From Hofstenia miamia (taxonomy: Eukaryota > Xenacoelomorpha > Acoela > Hofsteniidae): 64,000 nt of DNA. The stretch's first letter is position 1. Each line of letters begins with the position of its first letter. Below the pieces are notes generated by a model. That model was not told the DNA's origin. It made no database searches and worked only from the letters and a program-made list of their open reading frames with translations. The stretch spans positions 25,923 to 89,922 of the forward strand of contig CABFPE010001058.1 of assembly GCA_900660155.1 (NCBI GenBank). The letters run 5' to 3'. Made by a program: the position numbers and the translations under genes. Shown piece after piece: positions 22,261 through 33,249 of the stretch.

Positions 22261-23510
22261 GGGTAGGTTTCAGGGCCATGAAAGGTTGTTTGGGTTAAAA
22301 AAATCAGTTATGACATTTTGGTGTTTTTAGAATCGTCAACTATTCAGCTTTAAGATAAACAGTGTTTTAATACATTAAAAAGTCTATATATTGTTAGAAA
22401 TTGCATTTGAATGCACCTAACATTTAAAAAAAATGCTGGTATGAGAAGAAGCATAATGGCTATTTTTCATCACAGGGGAGGAAATCATGATTTGTGTGGT
22501 GATTGGTGCAAAAGGGATAACAAAAACGTATTGCCAAAGTTTGTGCTAGAACAAATCAAGCCAATTTTCATTGAACTTTCAAGTGACGCCCTCCTCACGA
22601 AATGTCTCCACGGGGGAACCCAAAACAACAATGAATCATATCACAACCTGATTTGGAATAGATCCCCTAAGAGTGTGTTTGTTGGTAGAGAAAGATTAGA
22701 GATTGCTGTGCTAGATGCTGCTATTGCATACAATGATGGTGAACTTGGGCGCGTTGATGTTTTTCGAAAACTTGGCCTTGAATGCGGAAAATTCGTTATT
22801 GATGGATTACGTCATTTTGACATCAAAAGAGTGAGAAATTCAGTCGTCAGAGTTGACACCGAGAAAAAAGCTCTACGAAAACACAGACAGCATGCGCTGG
22901 TGAACGCAGCAGATGACACATATGAGGCTGGGGCGTTTTAAGTTAAGCAAATATTTTCTGTAATATATCGAAATTTTCAAACGCAATTTTCTCTGTTTCT
23001 AATTTTTTATCACTTTATAGATCATTATGGCAGGATATTTCAAAAAGTATTTGCTCTATTGTTTTGAAATTTGCTGTGATTATTCCTTATAGTTTGAAGA
23101 TGATTTTGTGCCTCAATCTTTAAGATCAAAGTATATTCAGAGAAGATTTTGGATAGATAAAAGAAATTTTCTTCAATTTCCGAGTACAAAAAATGTCAGT
23201 ATAATTTAAAAAAATTATAAAAAATTTATTTTTCATTGAATTACTTTAATTCTGGTTCAAATTCTAGATATAGTATGTATCTATATCTGTGCAAAAAACT
23301 ACAGCTCTAGCTATTATACTTTTTGAGATTTCTTGCCATAGACAATCGTCTCTATTTATAGTAACACCTCATTAAATATGCACAAAAAAATTAAAATATG
23401 CGGAAAAAAATCAGAAACCAATTCTGATACCATTACACATATGGTATGCAGCAGAAATAGTTCTTAAGTGCTATATATCCGAAAAAAGGGTGCCCCCCTG
23501 AAAACTACCC
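22261..23510 (+). mobile_element. TTAA-flanked transposon, Kolobok-type candidate
   Basis: The left end GGGTAGGTTTCAGGG and the inverse of the right end, GGGTAGTTTTCAGGG, are 15-bp near-perfect inverted repeats. TTAA lies just outside both (22257-22260 and 23511-23514). TTAA targets are used by Kolobok and piggyBac elements. The enclosed protein resembles the metazoan Mutator-like/Kolobok group and not piggyBac. At 1250 bp it is too short for a whole transposase gene, so it is an internally deleted derivative. Confidence 0.72.
22411..22941 (+). CDS. C-terminal domain of a Mutator/Kolobok-type transposase
   Basis: An uninterrupted 176-codon frame inside the TTAA element. It contains FHHRGGNHDLCGDWCKRD (an H-D-x-C-x-x-x-W-C-K zinc-ligand-like cluster), FIELSSDALLTKCLHGGTQN, NNESYHNLIWNRSPKSVFVG, RLEIAVLDAAIAYNDG and a closing YEAGAF. 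The sequence C-L-x-G-x-T-Q-N-x-N-E-S-x-x-x-x-I-W and the terminal Y-x-x-G-x-F are typical of a large animal family annotated as Mutator-like transposase. The N-terminal catalytic part is missing, and the ATG may just be the first Met of a longer lost frame. Open reading over 530 bp in AT-rich DNA suggests recent decay. Confidence 0.7.
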   Translation: MHLTFKKNAGMRRSIMAIFHHRGGNHDLCGDWCKRDNKNVLPKFVLEQIKPIFIELSSDALLTKCLHGGTQNNNESYHNLIWNRSPKSVFVGRERLEIAVLDAAIAYNDGELGRVDVFRKLGLECGKFVIDGLRHFDIKRVRNSVVRVDTEKKALRKHRQHALVNAADDTYEAGAF

Positions 23511-23514
23511 TTAA

Positions 23515-24460
23515 AGGTATTTTATTTTTTCTAGCTTTTCTAAGGATTTTGTAAGTTCGCATTCATATTAATAACTCATCGGATTTTACTTCCTTTTTAG
23601 CTAATGGCATAAATCGAAAAAATGCGCGTACTAATTTGTTAAAAAATTTGAAAACAAAAAACAAAAAATAATGACTAGATTTCGTCCATCAAAGGTAAAA
23701 TGTAAATTTTGGGACGCTAAATTTTTATTTCCACATAACATGTGTTGAGTACACAACAAAGTTAAGCTTTCTACACAACACATAACGGCAAACTTGCATC
23801 TTGAAGACCATACAGTAAAAGCGTGCTGAGTGATTCAAGGCAAAAAAAGTTTTCTGACCAAAATATAAACATATATTTTCGGTGATGTACATGTAATGTA
23901 TATCTTAGTGACAATTGAATGGAGTTTTAGAGCAGTAGGAATATGATATGCAGTCTTGCATGTCAACATGTTTTTAATATAATATATATGGAAATCGTTA
24001 ACATTCATATTGGAATTGTGCCTTACAGCAACTGCAATCTATGGCAGATAAGATCATTTACATTAGTCATTAAACCAATGTATATAATTTTATCAGCCAC
24101 ATAATACATGTAGAAAGCAAATGGTATGAATACATGTCGTGCAATGTTACAAAGTAAATAAAATATATGGCATGAACGAAATACCATTGAAATCTAAAAA
24201 CATCACTTGTACTTAAAAACATTACAATAAGAACAATCAGGTAGTTATTCTGAAACTTAGTTTTAGAAAATGTGTCAGGTAATGAAGAACTTAATATCTT
24301 ACAATAAAAATTGAAATCCAACAATGACCTATTCACAATAGCAATTGCTATGAAAAAAAACAAGGTCCAGTGTTGTTTGGGAAGAATACACTAATAAAAG
24401 CAAAAATTAAAAATGCAACTAGACTTTCAAGTTACAGTAAATCACCATTAACTAAAATCA
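23515..24460. other. Unassigned AT-rich sequence
   Basis: Frames at 24070-24363 are hydrophobic but look like AT-rich chance frames. Possibly the 3' flank of the LRR locus read from the minus strand. No polyadenylation signal was pinned down. Confidence 0.4.
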
Positions 24461-24464
24461 TTCA

Positions 24465-24505
24465 TTAAAGAGGCAGAGGTACTTCAATCTGGAAGCTACC
24501 AAATT
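24465..24505 (-). CDS. Possible terminal exon after LRR exon D
   Basis: On the minus strand, a pyrimidine-rich run (CTTCCTTTTGTCTCTGTAAG) leads to TTTAG, followed by two bases that complete a Glu codon with exon D (GAA), then FGSFQIEVPLPL and a stop. The phase matches exon D at 25379-25485. It is only 41 nt, so chance is a real possibility. No homology is claimed. Confidence 0.25.
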
Positions 24506-25378
24506 CTAAACCCCTTACAGAGACAAAAGGAAGTATATTAAAAATATAAACGATTGATTCAATAATAACCAAAACAGCATTCCTTATCTATATTAACATA
24601 CCATAAATGATATTATGTTGAAGTTTAGGGAACTCAGTTATATTATAAATTACATGAATTAAATGTTGTAGGAAACAATGAGATTAGAAGTATTGAAAAG
24701 AAATCGTTAGGAATAATACTACCTGTTTGTCAAAAAATAAATCATTTACATTTGAAAAACAAGAAAGGTATAGAGGAGGATTGGGCCTGGATTTTAGAAG
24801 CACGATTCGGCATGGAGACGATTTCACATGTTCCTAAAGCACGGTTTATATTTTAAAATTTTTTAACGTTTCAAACTAGCGTATTTGTGGTAACTATAAT
24901 GATCATATTTATCTGTCATTTCTTTTGACTGTAGCAACATTAAGTCAAAAAAGTTTTGTCATCGGGAAAGCGATTAGTTAATTATAAAAAATTGACATTA
25001 AGATAAGAAGTAATATGTAATTTTCTGAGCAGGGAATGCTGCACTGTGAATATGACAGTGGACAAGAATATTGGAGTCAATTTCAAGATTAGAATAACAA
25101 AGATAATGTGAATGCAAAACTTTAAAGGAGCAGGATTTGTGATAGGATAATACAATAATAACAGCAAGATGATCAAGCGAAGATCAACCAGAGCAAGTAA
25201 TCTGATGTTAGTCAAGGTAACTCGTATTTACTTGAGATGATTTGATCACAATAATTTAAATAATATCAACATAGAAGAACAACTAGATTAATTTAAATAT
25301 ATATTTCGACGATAGCATGTTCAAATACCATAACATTACGACCTAAAGGAATAAAACAAGTAATGCACAAATTCAAAC

Positions 25379-25485
25379 CTTCATTTCGTGTAATAAGCGC
25401 TTGGAGAATATTGCTAGCAGCAATTTCACCGATTTGATTTCCTTCCAAATCAATTTCAATCGTTTTTTCAGCGCCGCATATTAAT
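25379..25485 (-). CDS. LRR exon D (host leucine-rich-repeat protein)
   Basis: A 107-nt exon on the minus strand between a TTTTATTTTTAG acceptor and a GAAG|GTTTGA donor. It encodes KTIEIDLEGNQIGEIAASNI followed by LQALITRNE. That is one ribonuclease-inhibitor-type LRR: L/I-x-x-I-D-L-x-x-N-x-I-G-x-x-A-A-x-x-(I)-x-x-A-L. LRRs of this type form curved scaffolds for protein binding. The exon opens with one base of a split codon and ends with one base. It cannot be spliced directly to exon C (55678-55829), which also ends after one base, so an intermediate exon is missing or it belongs to a second LRR gene. Surrounding DNA looks intronic. Confidence 0.6.
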
Positions 25486-25499
25486 CTAAAAATAAAATT

Positions 25500-26720
25500 C
25501 ACAAAAAACTTATTCGTGAGAAAGTGCAACAATTAACCATAACAAGAAGAATTAATAATAAAAGTCAGATATAATATATTACTAATACGAAATCAATCTA
25601 CTACTATAAACTAATTTAGCATTACGTCATTGATATTGTTTCGCAACATTTCAAATCATTAACGAAAGCTATTACAAATTGTTTGAGAATTTTTTTCTAT
25701 TTTTTGAAAATTATAATGCTTAATTATGTATTTTAAATGTTCAGTAGTTTGCTCTGGCTGCAAGCACATTTTCAGTAGACATTTATAAACAAAATAAACA
25801 AATAATAACTTAAATAATTTAAAGGGATTTCAGGTAGAATTTTTTATGCCTATAACGTTAGGACACAAAACTACAGTGAATATTCTAAAGATAATCGTTT
25901 TTTGCAAAAAACATTGAGTTTGTTATATTTTGAATTGTTAAATTTCTTAGAACATACGAATAAATTTGGATGATTATTTCAAAGTTACGGTTACCGCATC
26001 ATTTCCATTTTATAGTTTCTATAATGTTTAAATAGTTTATTTAGATAGAATTTCACTGCTGTTCGTTAGTTAAGGACAATATTAATACACAACTACTAAA
26101 ATTTACCCTTATCTACCAAACTTTGTAAGACTTAAAAAATTATGAAAATAGTAGAAAGTTTTTAAAGAATGAAGAAAACTTCAACTTGATAAAAATTTAA
26201 GAAACATCAAAAGCACTTCTATAGTATATCCAATTTTTGAGGGTTAAGAGATTGAAACCATTTCATTATCATTCATGCTATTTACAGAATGATTATGCTG
26301 TTCTATTTGTATTGCAGCATTCTTTCAATCTGATTTAGAAATGTATATATTTAGAACAAATAATACATGAATATTTAGTAATTAATATTGAATATTATAT
26401 AACTTCAAAATTAATTAAAAATTTGTCATACATTGTCTACTGTTGCAAATTGGTTGAATCTGAAATGACGTCTTCGTTAAATTTGAAACGTTCACAAAAC
26501 GTACTAATTATTTAAAAAAAGCTACTATGGGAAATTTAAGCCAAATAAAACTCTTTGGAAATATTTATATAAAACATGAAGAGCAGTAGAAAACAAATTT
26601 TTTAAATTTTTTTATTATTTTAATCGGTAATATTTGTTCACTGCTTAAGCGGGACAATATTAAAACATTGAATGCGTAATTATTGGATATTAAATATAGC
26701 CTAAAAGTGTTATTAGTTGA
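25500..26720. other. Unassigned AT-rich, probably intronic
   Basis: Upstream (in gene sense) of LRR exon D. No further exon, transposon end or array was recognised. Confidence 0.45.
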
Positions 26721-26868
26721 CTGTACAGGGTGCGTCAGGTAAATTGAGAGTTATTTTAAACTGTGTTCATTAGGAATTGTGAGTTAAAATCATCTGTTTG
26801 ATTATTTGATCAATTAATACAACATCTATTCTAAGTTATTCAGATTTTCTGTTATTTTAGATTGTATT

Positions 26869-27695
26869 ATGTTCTCAGAATACGACAAAAGAGTTGCCAT
26901 CCTCATTGCACTTGACGCCGGGCGGACTTCAACAGAAATAAAAAAGTTTTTAAAGCTGCCAGAGTCGACCGTGTATCNATCAGGAGAGCAGTTCACCAAG
27001 ACTTGCAGTACAAAAGTTACACCCTTAAAGTCAGACAAAAGTTAACTGATGCACAAAAAGAAAGCAGGTTAGAGAGATGCAGTCTCCTTGTTACTGCATT
27101 GAAACATCGAACAGCTGGAATGACACGATTTTTCTCTGACGAAAAAATTTTTGTTGTTGATGAAAAGCATAACAAGCGAAACAGCCGTTATTTGTGTAGA
27201 GACCCAGAANCATCAATGAGAAAACTCGCCAGCATCATGGAGGTTAGCGAAGCGACAATCAGGAGAGCAGTTCACCAAGACTTGCAGTACAAAAGTTACA
27301 CCCTTAAAGTCAGACAAAAGTTAACTGATGCACAAAAAGAAAGCAGGTTAGAAAGATGCAGTCTCCTTGTTACTTCATTGAAACATCGAACAGCTGGAAT
27401 GACACGATTTTTCTCTGACGAAAAAATTTTTGTTGTTGATGAAAAGCATAACAAGCGAAACAGCCGTTATTTGTGTAGAGACCCAGAAGATGTTCCTGTG
27501 GTAAAGAAAACAAAATTTCCAGCATCTGTTATGGCGTTGTGCGTCTTATCAAGCAAAGGTGATGTCATGCCACCTCATTTCTTTGAAAAAGGTGAAGCGG
27601 TTAACCAACATGTGTATCTGAAGGTTCTCAATGAAGTGGTCAAACCTTGGATGGATGAAGTATTAAATGGCCAGGATTATGTTTTCCAACAGGAT
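26869..27695 (+). pseudogene. mariner-like transposase pieces (N-terminal and middle) across gaps
   Basis: From ATG at 26869: MFSEYDKRVAILIALDAGRT then the helix-turn-helix phrase IKKFLKLPESTVYR, cut at n 26978. The next piece (26979-27209) resumes at IRRAVHQDLQYKSYTLKVRQ and carries FFSDEKIFVVDEKHNKRNSR (first catalytic Asp) to RDPE. The third (27211-27695) starts earlier again at SMRKLASIMEVSEATIRRAV, repeats the same stretch and runs on to YVFQQD (second catalytic Asp). The order is not a real gene; it is the same transposase sampled three times. Confidence 0.75.
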
Positions 27696-27696
27696 N

Positions 27697-28642
27697 ACAG
27701 AAATAAAAAAGTTTTTAAAGCTGCCAGAGTCGACCGTGTATCGAATTACCGCTGCTCACAATTTAGAAGAAGGTGTATCTGATGCTAAAAGAAAGCGTCA
27801 TTCAGTCCACAATGACAAAAAACGAGACGATCATTTTATCTCACGCCTCCGTAATCACATTGACGATGACCCAACAACATCAATGAGAAAACTCGCCAGC
27901 GACAATCAGGAGAGCAGTTCACCAAGACTTGCAGTACAAAAGTTACACCCTTAAAGTCAGACAAAAGTTAACTGATGCACAAAAAGAAAGCAGGTTAGAG
28001 AGATGCAGTCTCCTTGTTACTTCATTGAAACATCGAACAGCTGGAATGACACGATTTTTCTCTGACGAAAAAATTTTTGTTGTTGATGAAAAGCATAACA
28101 AGCGAAACAGCCGTTATTTGTGTAGAGACCCAGAAGATGTTCCTGTGGTAAAGAAAACAAAATTTCCAGCATCTGTTATGGCGTTGTGCGTCTTATCAAG
28201 CAAAGGTGATGTCATGCCACCTCATTTCTTTGAAAAAGGTCAAGCGGTTAACCAACATGTGTATCTGAAGGTTCTCAATGATGTGGTCAAACCTTGGATG
28301 GATGAAGTATCAAATGGCCAGGATTATGTTTTCCAACAGGATAATGCGCCTGCTCACACCTCAAATCTTGTTCAAAACTGGTGTGATGAAAATTTGCCCA
28401 TGTTTTGGGCTAAGAACATGTGGACTCCAAATTCACCTGATGCAAATCCATTGGACTTTTACTTTTGGGGCGTGATTGAGTTAATGTCCAACAAATGTCA
28501 TCATGAGATTGTCAAATCACTTCGAGATGCAATCAATGAAGCCTGTGCCAATGTTGATCCACAGCATGTGATCTCGGCCTGTAGCAAGTTTCGGCCAAGG
28601 CTTGAAGCCATAATTGAAGCTGGCGGTGGATACATCGAGTGA
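27697..28642 (+). pseudogene. mariner-like transposase, longest piece, with 20-bp deletion
   Basis: This piece restarts at TEIKKFLKLPESTVYRITAA, continues to SMRKLAS, then loses 20 bp (present at 27230-27255 in the neighbouring piece), shifting the frame. From 27929 it is open for 237 codons: FFSDEKIFVVDEKHNKRNSR, VFQQDNAPAHTSN, then WTPNSPDANPLDFYFWGVIE and stop. Counting from the Asp of QQD to the Asp of PLD leaves 37 residues between them, the DD37D spacing of the maT group. All three catalytic Asp are present, so the only visible defect of this piece is the deletion. Confidence 0.78.
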
Positions 28643-28772
28643 TTATCTCTAACTTTTTTGCATTGTATGATTAATTTTTACTATGTAAATGATCTTAAAT
28701 ATATGCTTTCCTGCGTTATGTCCTCTTCTTGACTAATGAAGTTCACTCTCAATTTACCTGACGCACACTGTA

Positions 28773-29610
28773 TTACTGCTAAAAATGCTACATTACTTCT
28801 TAAAAATGATTTTTAAGGCAAAAGTATATTTTACAAAAACGTGTAATCTCTAGCGGCTTAAGTACCATTTCTTAAATGTTCGGGGCTTATATTTCTTGTT
28901 TTTATTGGCACCTTTTCTATAACTCTATTGAACATTACAGATTTATCAGCCGTTCAAGATGCGTAAATGGCCAATATACTTTCTACATCAACCTCCACTC
29001 CCGAAAAGGCACCTGCGAATTCTTTTATTGATGGTACATCAGAAAGAGCAAGTTGAATTTAAAAATTAAAAAATGTGCATTTTAATAATATAAGTTCAAC
29101 TTTGAATAAATGAAATGTTGTATATGGTTAAAAATCCTAATTAAAAATACATGAATAGCACTGAATTGACAAATCATGATCATGTAGATTTCCTAGCTTG
29201 TAACTCCATATCCTATATTTAGGTCTAAACGAGGAAAAAGAGCAATTTAGTTTTAAATTTGATAAATCTAAGTTGTAGTTTAATTATAAATTTTATCAGA
29301 TGGGTGGATATTACGGATATAGTTTAGCAATAAATGATATATTTACTGAAAATCTAATGAAAAAACTTATATTTTCAGACTTTCAATTATTAATTTTTTG
29401 AGTTATTGGATTATATTTAGAGGCATGATATTAACTACTGTAAACAATTTTATTTGTTTTTCCATGTAGATTAATAATACATTGGCGCTTCGTATGTTTG
29501 AAATTATTAAAAAATATTAAGCTAAGGCGCATTTAGTTGTTCATTGACATTTCGGCAGAAACCGCGATGTTTGTGTCAAGCACAATGTCAGCCAAGGCTT
29601 TACTAAAGAT
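28773..29610. other. Unassigned AT-rich sequence
   Basis: No element or gene could be supported. Confidence 0.45.
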
Positions 29611-29612
29611 TT

Positions 29613-29950
29613 TCATTTTCTGCTCCTAGAAAATGGCCATTCAGAATTTCCGTATGATCCAAGAAGTTTACTTGGATATGCATTGAGTTCAAATATTACA
29701 ATTTTATACTTTGGCGTGAAGTTTGACATTATGTTTAAGCTTAATTCTATTAACCATAAGTTCTCTGATGCTATTCGAATAGTGTTCAACTTTGATGGGA
29801 TTCCTTTTAGTAAATCGAGTAATATTTTACTGTGGGTTATTTCAGCATTGAGTAATATTTGCTCAAATAATATATTCATAGTTGGAATACCGAAGTTCTC
29901 CAGTGCTAAGAACAGTCTTGAAACACTTCTTCAGTGCTTTGTTTCTGAAC
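29613..29950. other. Open frames on both strands, unrecognised
   Basis: The minus strand is open for about 105 codons (LENFGIPTMNILFEQILLNA...KLLGSYGNSEWPF). The plus strand is open over the same span and longer, preceded by a good acceptor-like TTTCTGCTCCTAG at 29629. Neither translation shows a motif I recognise. One strand may hold an exon or a fossil coding segment; the other would be its shadow. Codon bias cannot be judged by eye. Confidence 0.25.
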
Positions 29951-30149
29951 AGATTGAAAATACTTATAAGATGATAATATCGTTCAGCTTAAATTGAAAA
30001 GAAAGACGTAATTTTTGTAATGACTTCATTTGGAGTCTATGGTATATTAACTTTTGATCTTCAGACTATAAAATATTGCTGTTTATGACGCTCGTATATA
30101 ATAGGTACTTCACTTCGATCTCCCATTAAAAGATAAAGAGCCTACTAAT

Positions 30150-30824
30150 CAGGGATCGTTAGATTTTAATCGCGGAAGGAAAAATATTTTGGCGATAGAT
30201 TAATCGTAATCGCTGTTGCCAGGGGATTAATAATCGCGATTAATTGTCGATTAATCCACTTCTGATTAAAAATATTCAAAATATAATATATCAATGGAAA
30301 GATATTCAAAATAGAAAACATCAACTATTACTTTTTTTGAGATTATTTCCTGAAGTCATTTTACTCCATATGTGCTTGTTAGGGTAAAGAAATATTTGGA
30401 TTTCTAAGTTGAGGGTTAATAAACGATTTTGGTAATAACATAGAGCATAACCAGCTTTGCTCAACAGTTTCTCAACCTGATTAGAAGTTGGCGTGATAAA
30501 ATCGAAGATCCTTATATATAGAATTAGGCGACTTCCGACGCTTCCTAAGTATATTAGGTGAATAATCATCACGCTCATCTTCTATGTCCGGTGTTAAGGT
30601 TTTCTTTCGTAAAACATATGAGACAAGAATAGTGGCCATAGATAAGATCAAACCGAAAATGACAACACGTAACTGAATGCATAAGCATCAACTTAATTAG
30701 AATAATCTAGATTAATCGAGCACGCTGTTTACGATTAATCTAATCTATTTGACCAGGACGATCGATTAATACATCCGATTAATCCCGATTAATAGCGTTG
30801 ACGATTAATCATGTTGGATCCCTG
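30150..30824 (-). mobile_element. hAT element remnant with 8-bp TSD
   Basis: Begins CAGGGATCG and ends GGATCCCTG, hAT-type CAGGG termini. Flanking 8-mers CTACTAAT (30142-30149) and CTACCAAT (30825-30832) agree at 7 of 8. CGATTAATC/GATTAATCG words recur inside both ends as subterminal repeats. At 675 bp it is a deletion derivative that still carries the end of its transposase. Confidence 0.78.
30321..30578 (-). pseudogene. hAT transposase C-terminal fragment
   Basis: The minus frame ends SNQVEKLLSKAGYALCYYQN, then RLLTLNLEIQIFLYPNKHIW. The S-x-x-V-E-(K/R)-L-(L/F)-S-x-A-G and R-x-x-L-x-x-x-N-(x)-x-x-x-x-F-L patterns are those of the hAT dimerisation domain. It lies inside the 30150-30824 element in an orientation consistent with one transposase gene read from right to left. 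The preceding residues are unrelated, marking the deletion boundary. Non-functional. Confidence 0.65.
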
Positions 30825-30834
30825 CTACCAATAG

Positions 30835-31745
30835 GCCTACAAGGGCAATGTATAGAACAATGTAGGCCAATATCCAATGTGAGCATGTCCATACACCTAC
30901 ACTACACGTACACGTACACATGTGTTTTAAGTCCTTTGTAACTACGTTTGTCATTTTAAATTTTCAAACACTGTTCCTTTTACTGATATATAGAGCAACC
31001 CAAAGGGCTGAAATGGCAGAGTGGGCAGAACCGGTAGAATCTGAGCAAAGGAGCAGAATATTTAAATTGAATTAATAAACGGCTGATTATGGGCAGAAAG
31101 CTTACAGAGTTTAAATAAAGAGCCGAATTGAGTGGTAAATGCATCTACTTCACTATGTACAGTGCGGTATTGTGTTAGTCATTACTCATTACAGTCATTA
31201 GTCATTACTAGTACAGCTACCAATACACGTTGCATTCAGAAAAAACTTTACCACTTATCCCAGCAATATGCGTTTTTTCACCGCAGACTACTGCAATAAA
31301 TGTAATTTTACGGTGGTATACAGCAACAAAGGCCATTTTTATCTTCGTAGGTTTTGAAAAGAGAGGTATTTCTAACTTGTATTTTGTGGTTATAGATTAA
31401 TCCATGGAAATGTTTTAAAGTCAGTTTCTCAAATATTTTGTCAATTCGAAAAAATTTAATTACAGAAGTATCCATTTTCTATAAAATATGCAAAAATATA
31501 TGTTATTATATAGTATGTTAAATCTACATACATTATTATTGTTTTAGAAACAGTTTTTGAGAAATACTGACAGATTTTAAATTTTAAAACAAAACACGCT
31601 ATCTGTATAACTTCTACGCCACCGTAAGCTGTTTAAATTCTACCGCTAACCACTGAAATTGTGTAAACCAATGTCGCGGTATTACCGCACCGCACTCATC
31701 TCTAGCCGGAGGTGCTACTCGTTATAAGGAATCAACAGCGACTGG
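30835..31745. other. Unassigned sequence with a hAT-like terminus at 31704
   Basis: The inverse of 31685-31704 reads TAGAGATGAGTGCGGTGCGG, a typical hAT end. ACAGTGCGGTATTGTG near 31160 may be its partner. Sequence between holds CACCGTAA/TTACGGTGG-type words. No TSD is secure. 30880-30925 contains short CACGTACAC repeats. Confidence 0.35.
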
Positions 31746-31746
31746 T

Positions 31747-31866
31747 TCATAACATTGATACCAACTTGGTTGATGCAAGGAAATTCTCTTCCAAATCTAT
31801 ATCGTCATTTTTTAATTGAAGACCGTCTAGCTCATCCTCGTCTTCAGCATATGTAAAGAAGAAGAG
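31747..31866 (-). other. Short acidic open frame, unrecognised
   Basis: The minus frame reads YAEDEDELDGLQLKNDDIDL then EENFLASTKLVSML and stops. A pyrimidine-rich run (CCCCTCTTCTTCTTTAC) lies just upstream, as before an acceptor. It could be a small exon or a piece of transposon protein. No homologue is recognised. Confidence 0.2.
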
Positions 31867-32819
31867 GGGCTGGCGTCTCATGATTAATTCAAAATTGATA
31901 GTGTTTTGTATTCAAGTGTATGTCTCACGATTAAAAAAATTAATACGAACAACAAATACCGTGCTCATCGCCGGAGTAATCAAAGCAATTGTGGTTAAAG
32001 AAAATCAAACAATGTTTGACATTATAATTTTAAAGGGATTCCGTGATTTATCTAACGCAAATAGCGATTACTTACGCTGAAACAGAAGAGAATTCAAAGC
32101 AAAATCAATTAGATTTCATCAAAAAAGCATCGTGTGCCTCGAAAATATACTATACACAATTGCAGGTAGTTCCGTCATTTACTCTAAGGAAAATGGACAG
32201 CAAATTGGCGTGAATACAGAAAAAGTAAACGTCAGACACCAGCTATATCGAAAGACTTCTTCTTTGGTTTGCAAGAGACTGTCTTCTTTTTTACACAGTT
32301 AAAATGATTGAATTTAGCGATTTCTGTAAGAAATATTTTCCTAATCAAGATATTACAACCAGTCGAAACATTCGTAACCATGCTAGGGACATTTAGTTGC
32401 GTAAGAAGATAGAAGTTCCTTCTATAATAATACACCTACATTGTGTTAGGGCATGTGTCTTGACATGTGAAATGATAATTACAAACACCGCTCATACATA
32501 GGTCATACATAACATTATATTGATGAAGATATCAATATGAAATCACTTCTACTGACGCTGATTTCCTTCCGAACCCCCACACAGGAGAAGCCATTGCAGA
32601 AAACGTTGAAAATATCATACATACCTGAGTAGTCTTGACTGAAACTTAAAGAGCACGTTGCTGAAAGAACGAGCAACAACAAAAGGTTTGAAAACGTAAC
32701 AGGCAGAATCCGCAAAGGGTGCAATGGTCATGGTTTGCGCAATTTGATTATAGTGTATATAATTATAAAATTTAAGGCAGCAATGAATATTTTTGTTAAG
32801 TTTAAAATTATTGTAAAAA

Positions 32820-33000
32820 CTCTAACATATCGCGACTTGGAATTAGGTCATGAAAACCAGGTCACTTGTATTAATGATATTATTAAAGCTCATGATTTAA
32901 TGGAATTAGATGAACAATTTCTAATGGAAGTGGTTGAAAATCCCGCAGGAGTTACAGTGCAACAGGACGTATCTACACGATGGTATTGCTATGCTTAAAA
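32820..33000 (+). pseudogene. hAT transposase scrap with DVSTRW motif
   Basis: The plus frame contains VENPAGVTVQQDVSTRWYCY. QDVxTRW is conserved in the middle of hAT transposases. Preceding residues (INDIIKAHDLMELDEQFL) are compatible with the helix before it. Nothing else is readable nearby, so this is an isolated relic. Confidence 0.4.
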
Positions 33001-33249
33001 GTGTTCGTGTCAATCTTACACCATGCGAATAAGTGTTTTCAGGTATAAAACCAGGTGACTTGATTCTAACATAATAACGATCCAAGCAATCAAAAGCGCT
33101 TGTAGTTTCTTTCAAAGTTCGAACACCTAACGAAAGAGCTTGCAGGAAGGAATTACACAACTTTGAACTGTGCAATTCTATATCATGAAGAACTATTTGA
33201 TCACATTCAACCAAATAAATCTGATTGTTCAATGATAAATGATTTGTAA

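Larger units (their letters stand above)
26726..28770 (+). mobile_element. mariner-like (DD37D, maT-type) transposon with gap-scrambled interior
   Basis: The left end CAGGGTGCGTCAGGTAAATT and the inverse of the right end, CAGTGTGCGTCAGGTAAATT, are inverted repeats continuing to about 27 bp. TA flanks lie at 26724-26725 and 28771-28772. Three single-base gaps (26978, 27210, 27696) break it into four pieces with overlapping content. A single copy would be about 1280 bp. The pieces differ, for example by a 20-bp deletion in the last piece, so they probably derive from more than one copy or allele. Confidence 0.85.

Noticed and set aside
24070-25215. Hydrophobic minus frames as membrane proteins
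   Set aside because: AT-rich codons give Leu/Ile/Phe runs by chance; no conserved motif.
33110-33140. GTTCGAAC-like phrase as a tRNA B box
   Set aside because: No matching A box or cloverleaf could be drawn around it.
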